DNA of 64,000 nucleotides from Thermoleophilia bacterium (GCA_025934255.1 JAICYJ010000002.1:1-64000), one strand, 5' to 3'. Counted from the first letter of the stretch, positions 16,555 to 25,001 are shown. Notes: generated by a model not told the origin, from the sequence alone. Made by a program: numbers and translations.

Positions 16555-17147
16555 GCGCACGCATCGCCCTCACCATCGACACCGAGCACCCCGACTTCCC
16601 CTGCACCCCGAGCAACCTGCCGGCGATCCTGGACGCGCTGGGGGCCGCCGGCGCCCGCGCCACCTTCTTCATCCAGGGCCGCTGGGCGAGCTCCAACCCG
16701 GCGATGGCGCGGAAGATCGCCGAGGACGGCCACACCATCGGCAACCACTCCAAGTCGCACGCCCCGATGGACATGCTCACCGACGCGGGCATCGCCGCTT
16801 CCCTCAGCGAGGCCGAGCAGATGATCGAGCAGGCCGGCGGCGTCAACCCGAGACCGTGGTTCCGGTGCCCGTACGGCCTGGGCCAGGACGACCCGCGGGT
16901 GCTGGCCGCCATCGAGCGGGCCGGCTACCGGCACGTCAGCTGGACGATCGACCCCTACGACTGGGAGCCGGGCCGCACCCCCGCCGACCTGATCGAGCGG
17001 GTGCTCGACGGCCATGCCCGCGAGGGTGACGGCGGCATCGCGCTCATGCACAGCTGGCCGGACGTGACCGCGGCCGCCCTGCCCGAGCTGATCGAACGCC
17101 TGCGGCGGGCCGGCGCCGGCCTGGTGGGGGTGGAGCAGCTTGGCTAG
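16551..17147 (+). CDS. Cytoplasmic polysaccharide-deacetylase (NodB/CE4) family protein
   Basis: A 198-aa CE4-type deacetylase domain with no signal peptide. Motif 1 is TIDTEHPD, in which the second Asp of the usual TFDD is replaced; motif 2 HTIGNHSKSH supplies the two metal His residues; motif 3 is RCPYG; motif 4 IDPYDW; motif 5 LMHSWPD with the catalytic His. The family removes N- or O-acetyl groups from GlcNAc-containing oligosaccharides. A cytosolic form inside an importer operon suggests de-N-acetylation of an imported amino-sugar oligomer. The start overlaps the SIS stop by 4 bp, and its own stop overlaps the next start by 8 bp. Confidence 0.87.
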   Translation: MSARIALTIDTEHPDFPCTPSNLPAILDALGAAGARATFFIQGRWASSNPAMARKIAEDGHTIGNHSKSHAPMDMLTDAGIAASLSEAEQMIEQAGGVNPRPWFRCPYGLGQDDPRVLAAIERAGYRHVSWTIDPYDWEPGRTPADLIERVLDGHAREGDGGIALMHSWPDVTAAALPELIERLRRAGAGLVGVEQLG

Positions 17148-18153
17148 GCCGGCCGTGCTGGCCGTGGACGGCGGCAACTCGAAGCTGGATGCGGTGCTGC
17201 TCAGCCGCGGCGGACGGGTGCTGGGGGCCGCCCGCGGGCGCGGCGCCAGCTTCTCGCCCCACGACCACGACGGATCCTTCGCCCGCCTCGACGCGACGGT
17301 GGCCCGGGCCTGCCGCAGCGCCGGCATCACGCCCGGCTCCGGCCCGATCGCCGATGCCGCCGTGCTCTGCCTGGCCGGGGCCGATCTGCCGGTGGACGAC
17401 CGCCGCCTCAGCCGGAGCCTGCACGCCCGCCGCTGGGCCGAGCGGGTCGTCCTGCGCAACGACACGTTCGCCGTGCTCCGCGCGGGCACCGAGCGGCCAT
17501 GGGGCGTCGGCGTCGTCTGCGGCACTGGGCTCAACTGCTGTGCCGTCTCCCCCGCCGGCAAGATCGTCCGCTACGCCGCCATCGGCGAGATCTCCGGCGA
17601 CGGCGGCGGCGGCGACTGGATGGGCCTGCAGGCGCTGCGCGCGGCCATCCGCGGCCGCGACGGCCGCGGCCCCAGGACCTCGCTCGAGCAGTCGGTACCG
17701 GCCCACTTCGGCCTGCGCACGCCCCACCAGTTGATGGAGGCGATCTACCAGGGAACGATCGACCAGCACAGCCTCACCGAGCTGCCGCGGCTGGTGCTGT
17801 CCAGCTCGCGCGCCGGTGATGCAGCCGCCCAGGACATCGTCGACCGCCTCGCCGACGAGATCGTGGCGATGGTGGTCTCGGCCCTGCGCCGCCTGGCCAT
17901 GACCCGCCGCGACAGCGACGTGGTGCTGGGCGGCGGCGTGGCGCGGGGGCGTGACCCGCGGCTGCTCGGGCACATCGAGCAGGGCGTGAGGGCGGTCGCC
18001 GCCGACGCCCGCGTCAGCGTGCTGGACGCACCGCCGGTGCTGGGCGCAGCCTTCCTCGGCCTTGACGAGATCGGTGCGGGGCGGCGAGCATATGCCGAAC
18101 TGCGAGCGGCGGTGACGCACGATCGGCTGACATCCCCTGGAAGGGAGCGGTAG
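17140..18153 (+). CDS. BadF/BadG/BcrA/BcrD-family sugar kinase, second copy
   Basis: A 337-aa ASKHA kinase starting at a TTG (17140) that overlaps the deacetylase stop. Motifs: LAVDGGNSKLDAVLL (phosphate-1), VLRNDTFAVLRAG with the catalytic Asp, VVCGTGLNCCAV (phosphate-2), ISGDGGGGDWMGL and VVLGGGVARG. It is clearly related to the kinase at 6229-7191 but diverged: ISGDGGGGDW replaces LLGDEGSASD, so the sugar preference may differ. It would phosphorylate the sugar released or deacetylated by the preceding enzymes. The stop and the ATPase start share one base. Confidence 0.87.
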   Translation: MARPAVLAVDGGNSKLDAVLLSRGGRVLGAARGRGASFSPHDHDGSFARLDATVARACRSAGITPGSGPIADAAVLCLAGADLPVDDRRLSRSLHARRWAERVVLRNDTFAVLRAGTERPWGVGVVCGTGLNCCAVSPAGKIVRYAAIGEISGDGGGGDWMGLQALRAAIRGRDGRGPRTSLEQSVPAHFGLRTPHQLMEAIYQGTIDQHSLTELPRLVLSSSRAGDAAAQDIVDRLADEIVAMVVSALRRLAMTRRDSDVVLGGGVARGRDPRLLGHIEQGVRAVAADARVSVLDAPPVLGAAFLGLDEIGAGRRAYAELRAAVTHDRLTSPGRER

Positions 18154-19373
18154 TGGCGCGGATCCTGCTGGATGAGGTGACCAAGGTGTTCGGCTCCGAG
18201 GTGGTCGCGGTCGACCACGTCAGCCTGGAGGTCGCCGACGGCGAGTTCATGGTGCTCGTGGGCCCGTCCGGCTGCGGCAAGTCGACGCTGCTGCGGATCA
18301 TCGCGGGGCTGGAGGAGCTATCGACCGGCGAGGTCGTGATCGGCGACAGCATCGTCACCGACATGTCCCCGCGCGACCGCGACATCGCGATGGTGTTCCA
18401 GAACTACGCGCTCTACCCGCACATGACGGTCGAGCAGAACCTCGGCCTCGGCCTGAAGCTGCGCGGCGCGCCCAAGGCCGCGCGCAAGGCCAAGGTGGAC
18501 GAGGTGGCGCAGGTGCTGGGTCTGGACACGCTGCTCGGCCGCAAGCCGGCACAGCTCTCGGGCGGCCAGCGGCAGCGCGTCGCCATGGGCCGCGCCATGG
18601 TGCGCGAGCCGCAGGCATTCCTGATGGACGAGCCGCTGTCGAACCTCGACGCCAAGCTGCGCGTGCAGATGCGGGCTGAGCTGGCACGTCTCCGCGACAC
18701 CCTGCACACCACCACCATCTACGTCACTCATGACCAGGTCGAGGCGATGACGCTGGGCGACCGCGTGGCGGTGATGAAGGACGGTGTCGTCCAGCAGCTC
18801 GACACGCCCCAGACGCTCTATCGCGAGCCGGCCAACCTGTTCGTGGCGGCGTTCATCGGATCGCCGTCGATGAACCTGATCGAGGCGACCGTGCACGGCG
18901 GCGAGCTGGTCTTCGCCGAGCACCGGCTGCCGGTGCCGGACGACGTCGACCTGCGCGCCTACGAGGGCCGCTCGCTGGTGCTGGGCCTGCGTCCGGCCGA
19001 CTTCGAGGACGCCGCACTGGGACGAGACGAGGGCTCCCCCACCCTGCACGTGCGAGCCGACGTGGTCGAGGAGCTGGGCTCGGAGATCAACGTCATCTTC
19101 CGCATCGACATCCCCCCGGTGGCGACCGAAGCCGTGCGCGCGGCGGCGGAGCCGGACGCGGCCGACAGCACCGTGGTGCCGCTGGTGGCCGACGCCAACG
19201 AGACGATCTGCACGGCCCGCGTCAACGCCCGCTGCCCGGCGCGGGCGGGCGACGACGTGGAGCTGGCGATCGCGGCCGACCGCTTCCACTTCTTCGACCT
19301 CGAGTCGGGCGAGGTCATCACCAGCCGGGCGCAGCCGGCGGCGGCCGGCCAGGACTCGGCGCCGCTGGGCTAG
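18153..19373 (+). CDS. ABC transporter ATPase, MalK/UgpC/MsmK type
   Basis: A 406-aa ATPase subunit. Walker A GPSGCGKST, Q-loop VFQNYALYPHMT, signature [14 protein letters not shown], Walker B FLMDEPLSNLDAKL, and switch His in VTHDQVEAM. The C-terminal ~170 residues form the MalK-type TOBE regulatory domain, with a longer than usual acidic insert. It should energise the permease pair at 8136-9946, which lacks its own ATPase gene. Actinobacterial MsmK-type ATPases often serve several importers, so it may also act for others. GTG start at 18153 after AAGGGAG. Last gene of the SIS operon; it overlaps the convergent response-regulator gene by 4 bp. Confidence 0.93.
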   Translation: MARILLDEVTKVFGSEVVAVDHVSLEVADGEFMVLVGPSGCGKSTLLRIIAGLEELSTGEVVIGDSIVTDMSPRDRDIAMVFQNYALYPHMTVEQNLGLGLKLRGAPKAARKAKVDEVAQVLGLDTLLGRKPAQLSGGQRQRVAMGRAMVREPQAFLMDEPLSNLDAKLRVQMRAELARLRDTLHTTTIYVTHDQVEAMTLGDRVAVMKDGVVQQLDTPQTLYREPANLFVAAFIGSPSMNLIEATVHGGELVFAEHRLPVPDDVDLRAYEGRSLVLGLRPADFEDAALGRDEGSPTLHVRADVVEELGSEINVIFRIDIPPVATEAVRAAAEPDAADSTVVPLVADANETICTARVNARCPARAGDDVELAIAADRFHFFDLESGEVITSRAQPAAAGQDSAPLG

Positions 19374-20074
19374 GCGACGGCCAGCGGCTCGGCGTCGAAG
19401 CGGTAGCCGACGCCGTAGTGGGTGTGGATGTAGCTGTACGTGTCCGAGCGCTGGTCGAGCTTCTCGCGCAGCTTGCGCACGCACACGTCGACAGAGCGGT
19501 CGCGGGGCCGGTAGGGTGTGCCCCAGACCCGCTGCTGCAGCTGGTCTCGCGTCATCACGCGGCCCTGCTCGGATGCCAGCACCGACAGCAGCCGGAACTC
19601 GGTGCGGGTCAGCTCGGCATCGCGGCCGTCGATGAGGGCGCGATGGAGGTCCGGGTCGACGATCAAGCCCGGTACCTCCACCCGCGAGCGTCCCCCGTCG
19701 CCCGCGAACACGCCCGACCGCCTGACCGCTGCCTTGACGCGTGCGACCAGCTCGCCCATGCCGAACGGCTTGGCCAGGTAGTCATCGCCGCCGATGCCGA
19801 GCGCGTGCACCTTGTCCTGCTCGGTGCCCCGCGCGCTGACCACGATCAGCGGTAGCCCGATGCCATCCGCCCGCAGCGACTCGATCATGCGCCAGCCATC
19901 CATGCCCGGCAACATCAGATCGATGATGGCCACGTCCGGCCGCTCGAATCGCAGCTTCTTCATCGCGCGGTCGCCGCGGTCCGACCACTCGACGTCCATT
20001 CCGGCGTGGCGGAGATGGGTTGCCATCGCGTTCGCGATCAGCGTGTCGTCTTCGACGATCAGAACGCGGGGCAC
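19370..20074 (-). CDS. OmpR/PhoB-family response regulator (orphan)
   Basis: A 234-aa two-component regulator. The receiver domain has the acidic pair VEDD, the phospho-acceptor Asp in IIDLMLPGMDGW (around residue 52) and the Lys of LAKPF. The C-terminal winged helix reads ELTRTEFRLLSVLA, then RDQLQQRVWG and RSVDVCVRKLREKL. No histidine kinase gene adjoins it, so its partner and stimulus are unknown. The start is a GTG preceded by GGAGAGG. Its position tail-to-tail with the sugar ATPase gives no functional link. Confidence 0.93.
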   Translation of the reverse strand: MPRVLIVEDDTLIANAMATHLRHAGMDVEWSDRGDRAMKKLRFERPDVAIIDLMLPGMDGWRMIESLRADGIGLPLIVVSARGTEQDKVHALGIGGDDYLAKPFGMGELVARVKAAVRRSGVFAGDGGRSRVEVPGLIVDPDLHRALIDGRDAELTRTEFRLLSVLASEQGRVMTRDQLQQRVWGTPYRPRDRSVDVCVRKLREKLDQRSDTYSYIHTHYGVGYRFDAEPLAVA

Positions 20075-20231
20075 GGCCTCTCCATCTCAAACCGAGAACT
20101 GGCATGGCTCCCCATCATCGATGACAGGATGCCCCGCCGGGACGGGCGTATGGGTCGCGCCGCGGTGTCGATCGGGTGAAGGTTCGGTGAAGACGCGCTC
20201 CCGGGGAGCTCTGATCTAGACTCCGCCGGCC

Positions 20232-20435
20232 ATGAGCGCACCCACCAAACGCGACATCGACGCCCTCTGGGGCCCCGCGACGCCGCAGTTCGCCTACCAG
20301 CTGGCGGAGCGCATGGCGGCCCTGATCAGCGGCCTGCCGGCCGGCGACCCGGTGCGCGAGTACGGCATGCAGCGCCTGGCCGACCTCGACCGGCTGGGCC
20401 AGGGCACCGGCAAGGGGCCTGAGCCGGCTCACTGA
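20232..20435 (+). CDS. Small conserved-looking hypothetical protein
   Basis: A 67-aa soluble protein with acidic and helical character (LWGPATPQFAYQLAERMAAL, then GMQRLADLDRLG). I do not recognise its function. The reading frame is supported by codon use like its neighbours. A TAGACT at 20217-20222 lies nine bases before the ATG and there is no Shine-Dalgarno sequence, so the mRNA may be leaderless or nearly so. It stands alone between the divergent response regulator and the long inverted repeat that begins five bases after its stop. Confidence 0.6.
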   Translation: MSAPTKRDIDALWGPATPQFAYQLAERMAALISGLPAGDPVREYGMQRLADLDRLGQGTGKGPEPAH

Positions 20436-20439
20436 ACGG

Positions 20440-20562
20440 GAGATGGTTGATCGGTATCTCGCGCGAGCCTGGCCGCTGCGTTCGGCTTGACGTCAGCGGC
20501 GGCAGGGGTGGCTACGGCTGCGAACCGTCCAGGACATCACGGAGATACCGATCAACCATCTC
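20440..20562. repeat. Perfect 21-bp inverted repeat flanking an 81-bp spacer
   Basis: The left arm (20440-20460) begins GAGATGGTTGATCGG and ends TATCTC; the right arm (20542-20562) is its exact reverse complement. Each arm also has GAGAT and ATCTC at its ends, so it can fold on itself. The right arm covers two bases of the transporter stop codon on the minus strand, and the left arm starts just after the small gene's stop. It may be a bidirectional terminator, the ends of a small non-autonomous element, or a protein-binding site. The 81-bp spacer shows no ORF. Confidence 0.75.
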
Positions 20563-21268
20563 AGGGCTGCGCGGCCGGAGCGGGCCGGTGGAACTCGATC
20601 GGCACCAGCGGCGTGTCGCGGTCGTAGACGTCCACCCCTTCGGTGCGCTTCAGGTAGCCCACCACCCAGTAGGTGAGCGGCGTGGCCAGGATCTCGTAGC
20701 CGGTCTTGAAGCCCCAGTTGGTGACGATCGTGTTCCAGAGCGGAACGCCCGCACCCGCAAAGGCGATGGTCACGAACACGGTCGAGTCCAGCGCCTCGGC
20801 GACGACGGTGGACGAGATGGTGCGCGTCCACAGCCAGCGGCCCTCGGTCAGCACCTTCATCTTGGCCATGATCGCGGAGTTCACGAACTCGCCCACCAGA
20901 AAGGCGCAGAACGATGCAACCAGCAGCCTCGTGGAGAAGCCGAGGATCGTCTCGTACGCCTTCTGGTCGCCCCAGAAACCGGCCGGCGGCAGGTGGATGG
21001 CGACCTGGATCGCGGCGGCGGCCAGCAGGTTGCAGCCAAAGCCGGTCCAGATCACGCGGCGTGCTGCGCGGAAGCCCCACACCTCCGTCAGCACGTCGCC
21101 GATGATATAGCTGACCGGAAACACGACGTTGCCGGCATCCAGCACCCGCCCGTGGAACTCGAGCAGCTTGACGGCCAGGATGTTGGACAGGATCAGGCAG
21201 GTGACGAACACGCAGGCCACCGTCACGTAGCGCGCCGAGATGGGGGCGTTGCCGCCGGTCTCGGTCAC
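20561..21268 (-). CDS. Queuosine-precursor-type transporter (VUT/YhhQ family)
   Basis: A 235-aa membrane protein with about six helices. Marks of the VUT family (formerly DUF165): VFPVSYIIGDVLTEVWGF near the second helix, FCAFLVGEFVNS, and the Arg/Ser segment TRTISSTVVAEALDSTVFV. Members such as YhhQ import preQ0 or preQ1 for tRNA queuosine synthesis. No queuosine gene is nearby, so salvage of an external precursor is likely. The start is a GTG at 21268, overlapping the aminotransferase stop by 4 bp; a longer frame merging with that gene is a shadow. It is the last gene of a five-gene minus-strand run. Confidence 0.88.
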   Translation of the reverse strand: MTETGGNAPISARYVTVACVFVTCLILSNILAVKLLEFHGRVLDAGNVVFPVSYIIGDVLTEVWGFRAARRVIWTGFGCNLLAAAAIQVAIHLPPAGFWGDQKAYETILGFSTRLLVASFCAFLVGEFVNSAIMAKMKVLTEGRWLWTRTISSTVVAEALDSTVFVTIAFAGAGVPLWNTIVTNWGFKTGYEILATPLTYWVVGYLKRTEGVDVYDRDTPLVPIEFHRPAPAAQP

Positions 21269-22440
21269 GCCGCCGCCTCGGCCACCAGCGCCAGCGCATC
21301 GACCAGCTGCGGCTCCTCGATCGTCAGCGGCGGGCTGATCTCGAGCACCTCGGCGTCGCGCCCGGCCGGCACCGCGATCACGCCGCGCCCCAGCAGCCGC
21401 TCGCACGCGGCCGGCGCATCGCAGGGCAGGCCCAGCGCCAGCCCGCGACCGCGCACCGCGGGCAACGCCGAGCGCACCACCAGCTCCAGCTCCAGCGCCC
21501 GCTGCGGCAGCGCTCGCGATTCGATCTCGTCCAGCACCGCCAGCGCGGCCGCACACGACAGCGGGCTGCCGAGATGCGTATGGGTGTCGATCGCCAGCTC
21601 GCCGTGCCCAGCCCAGGCCCGGTCCATCAGCTCGGGCGCGCCCAGGCAGGCCGAGAGCGGCAGACCACCGGCCAGCGACTTGCCGCACACCAGCAGGTCG
21701 GGCCGCACGTCCAGCGTCTGGCACATCCACATCGCGCCGGTGCGGCCGAGGCCGGTGAACACCTCGTCCACCACCAGCAGCGCGCCGGCCCGGTCGCAGG
21801 CGTCGCGCAGCCCGGCCAGGAAGCCGGGCGGCGGCTCGACCACGCCCCCACGCCCCTGCATCGGCTCGACCACGACGCACGCGACCGATGCGTCCAGCTC
21901 CGGCACCACGCCGTAGTCCTCGATCCGAGCCGGTGCCAGCCACGCCCGGAACGGATCCCGGAACTGCGGCCAGCCGCCGGGGCCAAGCGCCCCCAGCCCG
22001 GTGCCGTGGTAGCCGCCGCCAAACCCGACCACGACCGGCCGGCCGGTGGCCAGGTGCGACGTCTTGAGAGCCAGCTCGATCGCGCCGGCGCCGGTCAGCT
22101 GGAACAGCATCCGGGTCAGCCCGAACGGCGCCAGCCCCGCCAGCCGCTCCGCCAGCCGGGCGCGGACGTCGGTCGGATGCAGGTCGCCGAGCCCGTGCAG
22201 CAGCAGGTCGGCCTGGCGGTGGATGGCGGCCACCACCCGCGGGTTGCGATGGCCGACGGCGGCCACGCCGAAGCCGGAGCTGAGGTCGGTGTAGGCGCGG
22301 CCGTCGGCGTCCCAGACGGTGGCGCCCTCGGCCCGCTGCCAGACGATGGCAGGCTCCGTCGCGTCGCCCAGCGGTCCCTCGTACCGGCGCAGCGTGCGCC
22401 ACAGCTGCTCCCCGGCCGCCGGGCGCGGACGGGCGCTCAC
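21265..22440 (-). CDS. Class III PLP aminotransferase (ornithine/acetylornithine type)
   Basis: A 391-aa aminotransferase. DADGRAYTDLSSGFGVAAVGH opens the fold, GGGYHGTGLGAL follows, the cofactor-contacting Asp is in LLVVDEVFTGLGRTG, and the Schiff-base Lys is in VCGKSLAGGLPLS. It overlaps proline dehydrogenase by 4 bp, so the two are translated together. Proline dehydrogenase yields pyrroline-5-carboxylate, in equilibrium with glutamate semialdehyde, which ornithine aminotransferases also make; linkage of proline and ornithine metabolism is the simplest reading. The N-terminal third is Pro/Arg-rich and weakly conserved; substrate remains unproved. Confidence 0.8.
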   Translation of the reverse strand: MSARPRPAAGEQLWRTLRRYEGPLGDATEPAIVWQRAEGATVWDADGRAYTDLSSGFGVAAVGHRNPRVVAAIHRQADLLLHGLGDLHPTDVRARLAERLAGLAPFGLTRMLFQLTGAGAIELALKTSHLATGRPVVVGFGGGYHGTGLGALGPGGWPQFRDPFRAWLAPARIEDYGVVPELDASVACVVVEPMQGRGGVVEPPPGFLAGLRDACDRAGALLVVDEVFTGLGRTGAMWMCQTLDVRPDLLVCGKSLAGGLPLSACLGAPELMDRAWAGHGELAIDTHTHLGSPLSCAAALAVLDEIESRALPQRALELELVVRSALPAVRGRGLALGLPCDAPAACERLLGRGVIAVPAGRDAEVLEISPPLTIEEPQLVDALALVAEAAA

Positions 22441-23351
22441 CGCTTCCCCGCCAGGCCGCGCACCACGTCGCGGGCCACGTACCCGGCGATGCTGGGGTTC
22501 TCCTTCAGCCGTCGCAGCGAGTAGGCGTACCAGGCCTGGCCGTAGGGCACGTAGATGCGGACGCGGTGGCCGGCCGCGATCAGCTCGTCGCGGAGCGGCT
22601 CCTTGACGCCGAGCAGCAGCTGGAACTCGAAGCGGTCGGGCTGCAGGTGCCGCTCGTCGGCCAGGCGCCTGGCCTCCCCCACCAGCTCGTCGTCGTGGCT
22701 GGCAACAGCCACCGCCCAGCCGCGGTCAACGAGGTCGCGGAGCAGCGCCAGGAAGTTGCGGTTGACGAGGGCCGGCTCCGTGTAGGCCAGGTCGGGGGGC
22801 TCGATGTAGATGCCCTTGACCAGGCGCACGCTGGGCGCGAGGTCGGCCAGCGCACGGACGTCCCCGAACGTGCGTCGCAGGTAGGCCTGCAGCACGATGC
22901 CGACGTTGTCGAGCCCCTCCTCGCGGAGCGTGCGGTACACGCCGAGCGTCTGAGCGGTGAGTCCGCTGTGCTCCATGTCGATGCGCACCCGGCTGCCGTG
23001 GCCGGCGGCCGCCAGCACCACCCGGCGGGTGTGGTCGAGCGCCAGCTGCGGATCGATCTCCGCACCCAGCGCCGACAGCTTGATCGAGACGTTGGCGTCG
23101 AGTCGCTCGCGGGCGATCGCGTCAAGCAGCTCGACGTACTCGTCCGCCATGGCCTGGCACTGCGCGACGTCGTGGACGAACTCGCCCAGCACGTCGACCG
23201 TGGCGGCGGCGCCGATCCCGTTCAGCGCGGCGACCGTCGCGACGGCATCGGCCAGCGTCTCGCCGGCCATGTAGCGGTCGGCGAAGTGGCGCACCAGCGG
23301 CCGCGGCACCACCGGCAGCGAGGTCGCGATGAGACGGTCAACGAATCGCAC
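22437..23351 (-). CDS. Proline dehydrogenase
   Basis: A 304-aa FAD-dependent monofunctional proline dehydrogenase (PutA N-terminal/PruA-partner type), oxidising L-proline to pyrroline-5-carboxylate. The TIM barrel carries NVSIKLSALG, VRIDMEHSG, RLVKGIY, and the substrate-binding C-terminal helix VPYGQAWYAYSLRRLKENP with the paired Arg residues. Length is usual for Gram-positive enzymes. The GTG start at 23351 lies 12 bp after the preceding hypothetical gene; TATGAT at 23363-23368 on the minus strand could be an internal promoter. The electron acceptor is probably the quinone pool. Confidence 0.93.
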   Translation of the reverse strand: MRFVDRLIATSLPVVPRPLVRHFADRYMAGETLADAVATVAALNGIGAAATVDVLGEFVHDVAQCQAMADEYVELLDAIARERLDANVSIKLSALGAEIDPQLALDHTRRVVLAAAGHGSRVRIDMEHSGLTAQTLGVYRTLREEGLDNVGIVLQAYLRRTFGDVRALADLAPSVRLVKGIYIEPPDLAYTEPALVNRNFLALLRDLVDRGWAVAVASHDDELVGEARRLADERHLQPDRFEFQLLLGVKEPLRDELIAAGHRVRIYVPYGQAWYAYSLRRLKENPSIAGYVARDVVRGLAGKR

Positions 23352-23363
23352 GGGCGCCGCGGA

Positions 23364-24020
23364 TCATACGGGCCGCAGCCGCTCCAGCACGTCATCGGCA
23401 AGCGCCTCCGCGGCGGCGCTGGTCGCGGTCATGGAGTGCGAGAACTGGGACGGGTCGCCGGCGCCGGCGGCCACGCCCAGCGCCCGCCAGGCGGCCTCGG
23501 CCGCGCCGCTGGGCGCGGCTCCCGGCGCGGTCATCAGCTCGACCTGGTCGCGGAACCCGACCAGGGCGACGGCCAGCCGTCCGGAGGCGGCCCCGATCGT
23601 GTCCAGGTAGAGGGGCGTGGCCACGCGTGGGCCGTCTGCCGCCTCGGCCAGATGGTGCAACGCCGAGCGCACATCGGCCGCGGCGGCGGCCTCGGCGGGA
23701 TGGCCCTCCCGCAGCGCCTGCTCGGCGGTCGCGAACTCCTGCTCGAGCTGCTCCGCCTGCAGCGCCACGGACGCCTCCTCGGCCCGCTCGGCCAGTGCCA
23801 GCATGACGACGGCGTCGCGCACCAGCCGGCGGTCGTGCACCGGCGACAGGTCCGGGCCCAGCGCCAGGTAGCTGTGCTCCCCGTCCTCCTCGAACGCGAT
23901 CAGATAGACGCGCGCAGCCAGCCCCGGCTCGCTGGCCATCACCGCCGCCACCTGCTCGCCGTCGCCGGCCAGGTTCTGGGCGGCGTCACGGGCAGCCTCC
24001 AGCTCCAGCTCCAGACTCAT
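23364..24020 (-). CDS. Hypothetical Ala/Glu-rich protein
   Basis: A 218-aa soluble protein rich in Ala, Glu and Leu and mostly helical (LELELEAARDAAQNL at the N-terminus; ALQAEQLEQEFATAEQALRE in the middle). One likely beta segment reads RVYLIAFEEDGEHSYLALG. I do not recognise a family. It overlaps the UbiA-like gene by 4 bp and precedes proline dehydrogenase by 12 bp, so it is part of the same operon. No signal peptide or membrane helix. Confidence 0.6.
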   Translation of the reverse strand: MSLELELEAARDAAQNLAGDGEQVAAVMASEPGLAARVYLIAFEEDGEHSYLALGPDLSPVHDRRLVRDAVVMLALAERAEEASVALQAEQLEQEFATAEQALREGHPAEAAAAADVRSALHHLAEAADGPRVATPLYLDTIGAASGRLAVALVGFRDQVELMTAPGAAPSGAAEAAWRALGVAAGAGDPSQFSHSMTATSAAAEALADDVLERLRPV

Positions 24021-24994
24021 GCCGCGGGCGTCTCCGCCGGCTGCACCGCCAGGCGCATCTCCAGCGCGACCAGCGCGGCGGCCGCAAGCGCCGCCCAGGC
24101 CAGGGCAGGCACGAGCAGCGCGGCCGAGATCAGGGCGCCGGCGATGCCGAAGAAGATGATGCCCATCTCATTCGTGGTGACGGAGGCGACGTCGTCGGGG
24201 CGGCAGCGCACGTGGCAGACAAGGCCGACCACGTAGGCCACCGCCAGCGGTATCAGCTTCGGCTCGGCCACGGCGGCGGCGACCGCCGACGCCAGCGCCA
24301 CGGAGCCCCAGCCGAACGCGTAGCGGCGGCCCCGGCGCAGGCCCAGCAGCACGATCGTGGTGGTCTTGGTGGGGGTGGCCGCGCGGTCGGCCTCGTAGTC
24401 GAGGTAGTGGTGCACCATCAGCATGCCGACGGCGTAGGCGGCCACCGCCAGCGCCGCCACGGCCACCGTCGCGTCGATCCTGCCGCCCTGCAGCACGGCC
24501 GCGCCGGTCACACACAGCCACAGGCAGATGCATGCGATCGCCTCGCCCAGAAACGGGCGGTAGGCGGCGCGCACCGGCGGCAGCGTATAGAGCACGGCGC
24601 CGGCCACGCCGGCCAGGCCGAACGGGAGCATCACCAGGCCGCGGGAGGCGACCAGGGCCAGGCCCAGCACGGTGGTGGCGACGAAGGCGACCGCGAACAG
24701 CAGCTTCAGCGCACGCGGCGTCAGCAGCCCCGCCACCAGCACCTTGCTGCCGCCGGAGATGACGCGCGGCGAGTCGTGACGGTCGGTGCCCGAGCGCCAG
24801 TCCTCGATCTCGTTGAGGGTGTGGGCGAGCACGCCCTGGATCAGCACGCCCAGCGCCACAGCTCCCAGGTAGTACCAGCCCTCGACGTCCGATCCGCCGC
24901 CCAGAGCGGTGCCGAGGGTGATGGCGGAGAAACTCCAGAGCAGCACCGGGATCACCCGCAACTCGAGCCACAGACCGCGTGCGACGGCGCCCAT
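24017..24994 (-). CDS. UbiA-family prenyltransferase-like membrane protein
   Basis: A 325-aa integral membrane protein with eight or nine helices. The two Asp-rich motifs of the UbiA superfamily are visible: NEIEDWRSGTDRHD (around residues 61-74) and DYEADRAATPTK in the second half, which bind Mg-prenyl diphosphate. Family members make ubiquinone, menaquinone, heme O or other prenylated aromatics; substrate is not clear, although the layout recalls MenA-type enzymes. ATG 24994 is chosen because TATCGT lies seven bases upstream, as in a leaderless promoter; a GTG at 25003 is the alternative. It heads the operon that runs through proline dehydrogenase. Confidence 0.82.
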   Translation of the reverse strand: MGAVARGLWLELRVIPVLLWSFSAITLGTALGGGSDVEGWYYLGAVALGVLIQGVLAHTLNEIEDWRSGTDRHDSPRVISGGSKVLVAGLLTPRALKLLFAVAFVATTVLGLALVASRGLVMLPFGLAGVAGAVLYTLPPVRAAYRPFLGEAIACICLWLCVTGAAVLQGGRIDATVAVAALAVAAYAVGMLMVHHYLDYEADRAATPTKTTTIVLLGLRRGRRYAFGWGSVALASAVAAAVAEPKLIPLAVAYVVGLVCHVRCRPDDVASVTTNEMGIIFFGIAGALISAALLVPALAWAALAAAALVALEMRLAVQPAETPAA

Positions 24995-25001
24995 GCAGGC
25001 C

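Noticed and set aside
20561..22402. A fused frame joining the aminotransferase region to the preQ-type transporter
   Set aside because: The first part is out of frame with the real aminotransferase; a GTG at 21268 gives a normal-length transporter.
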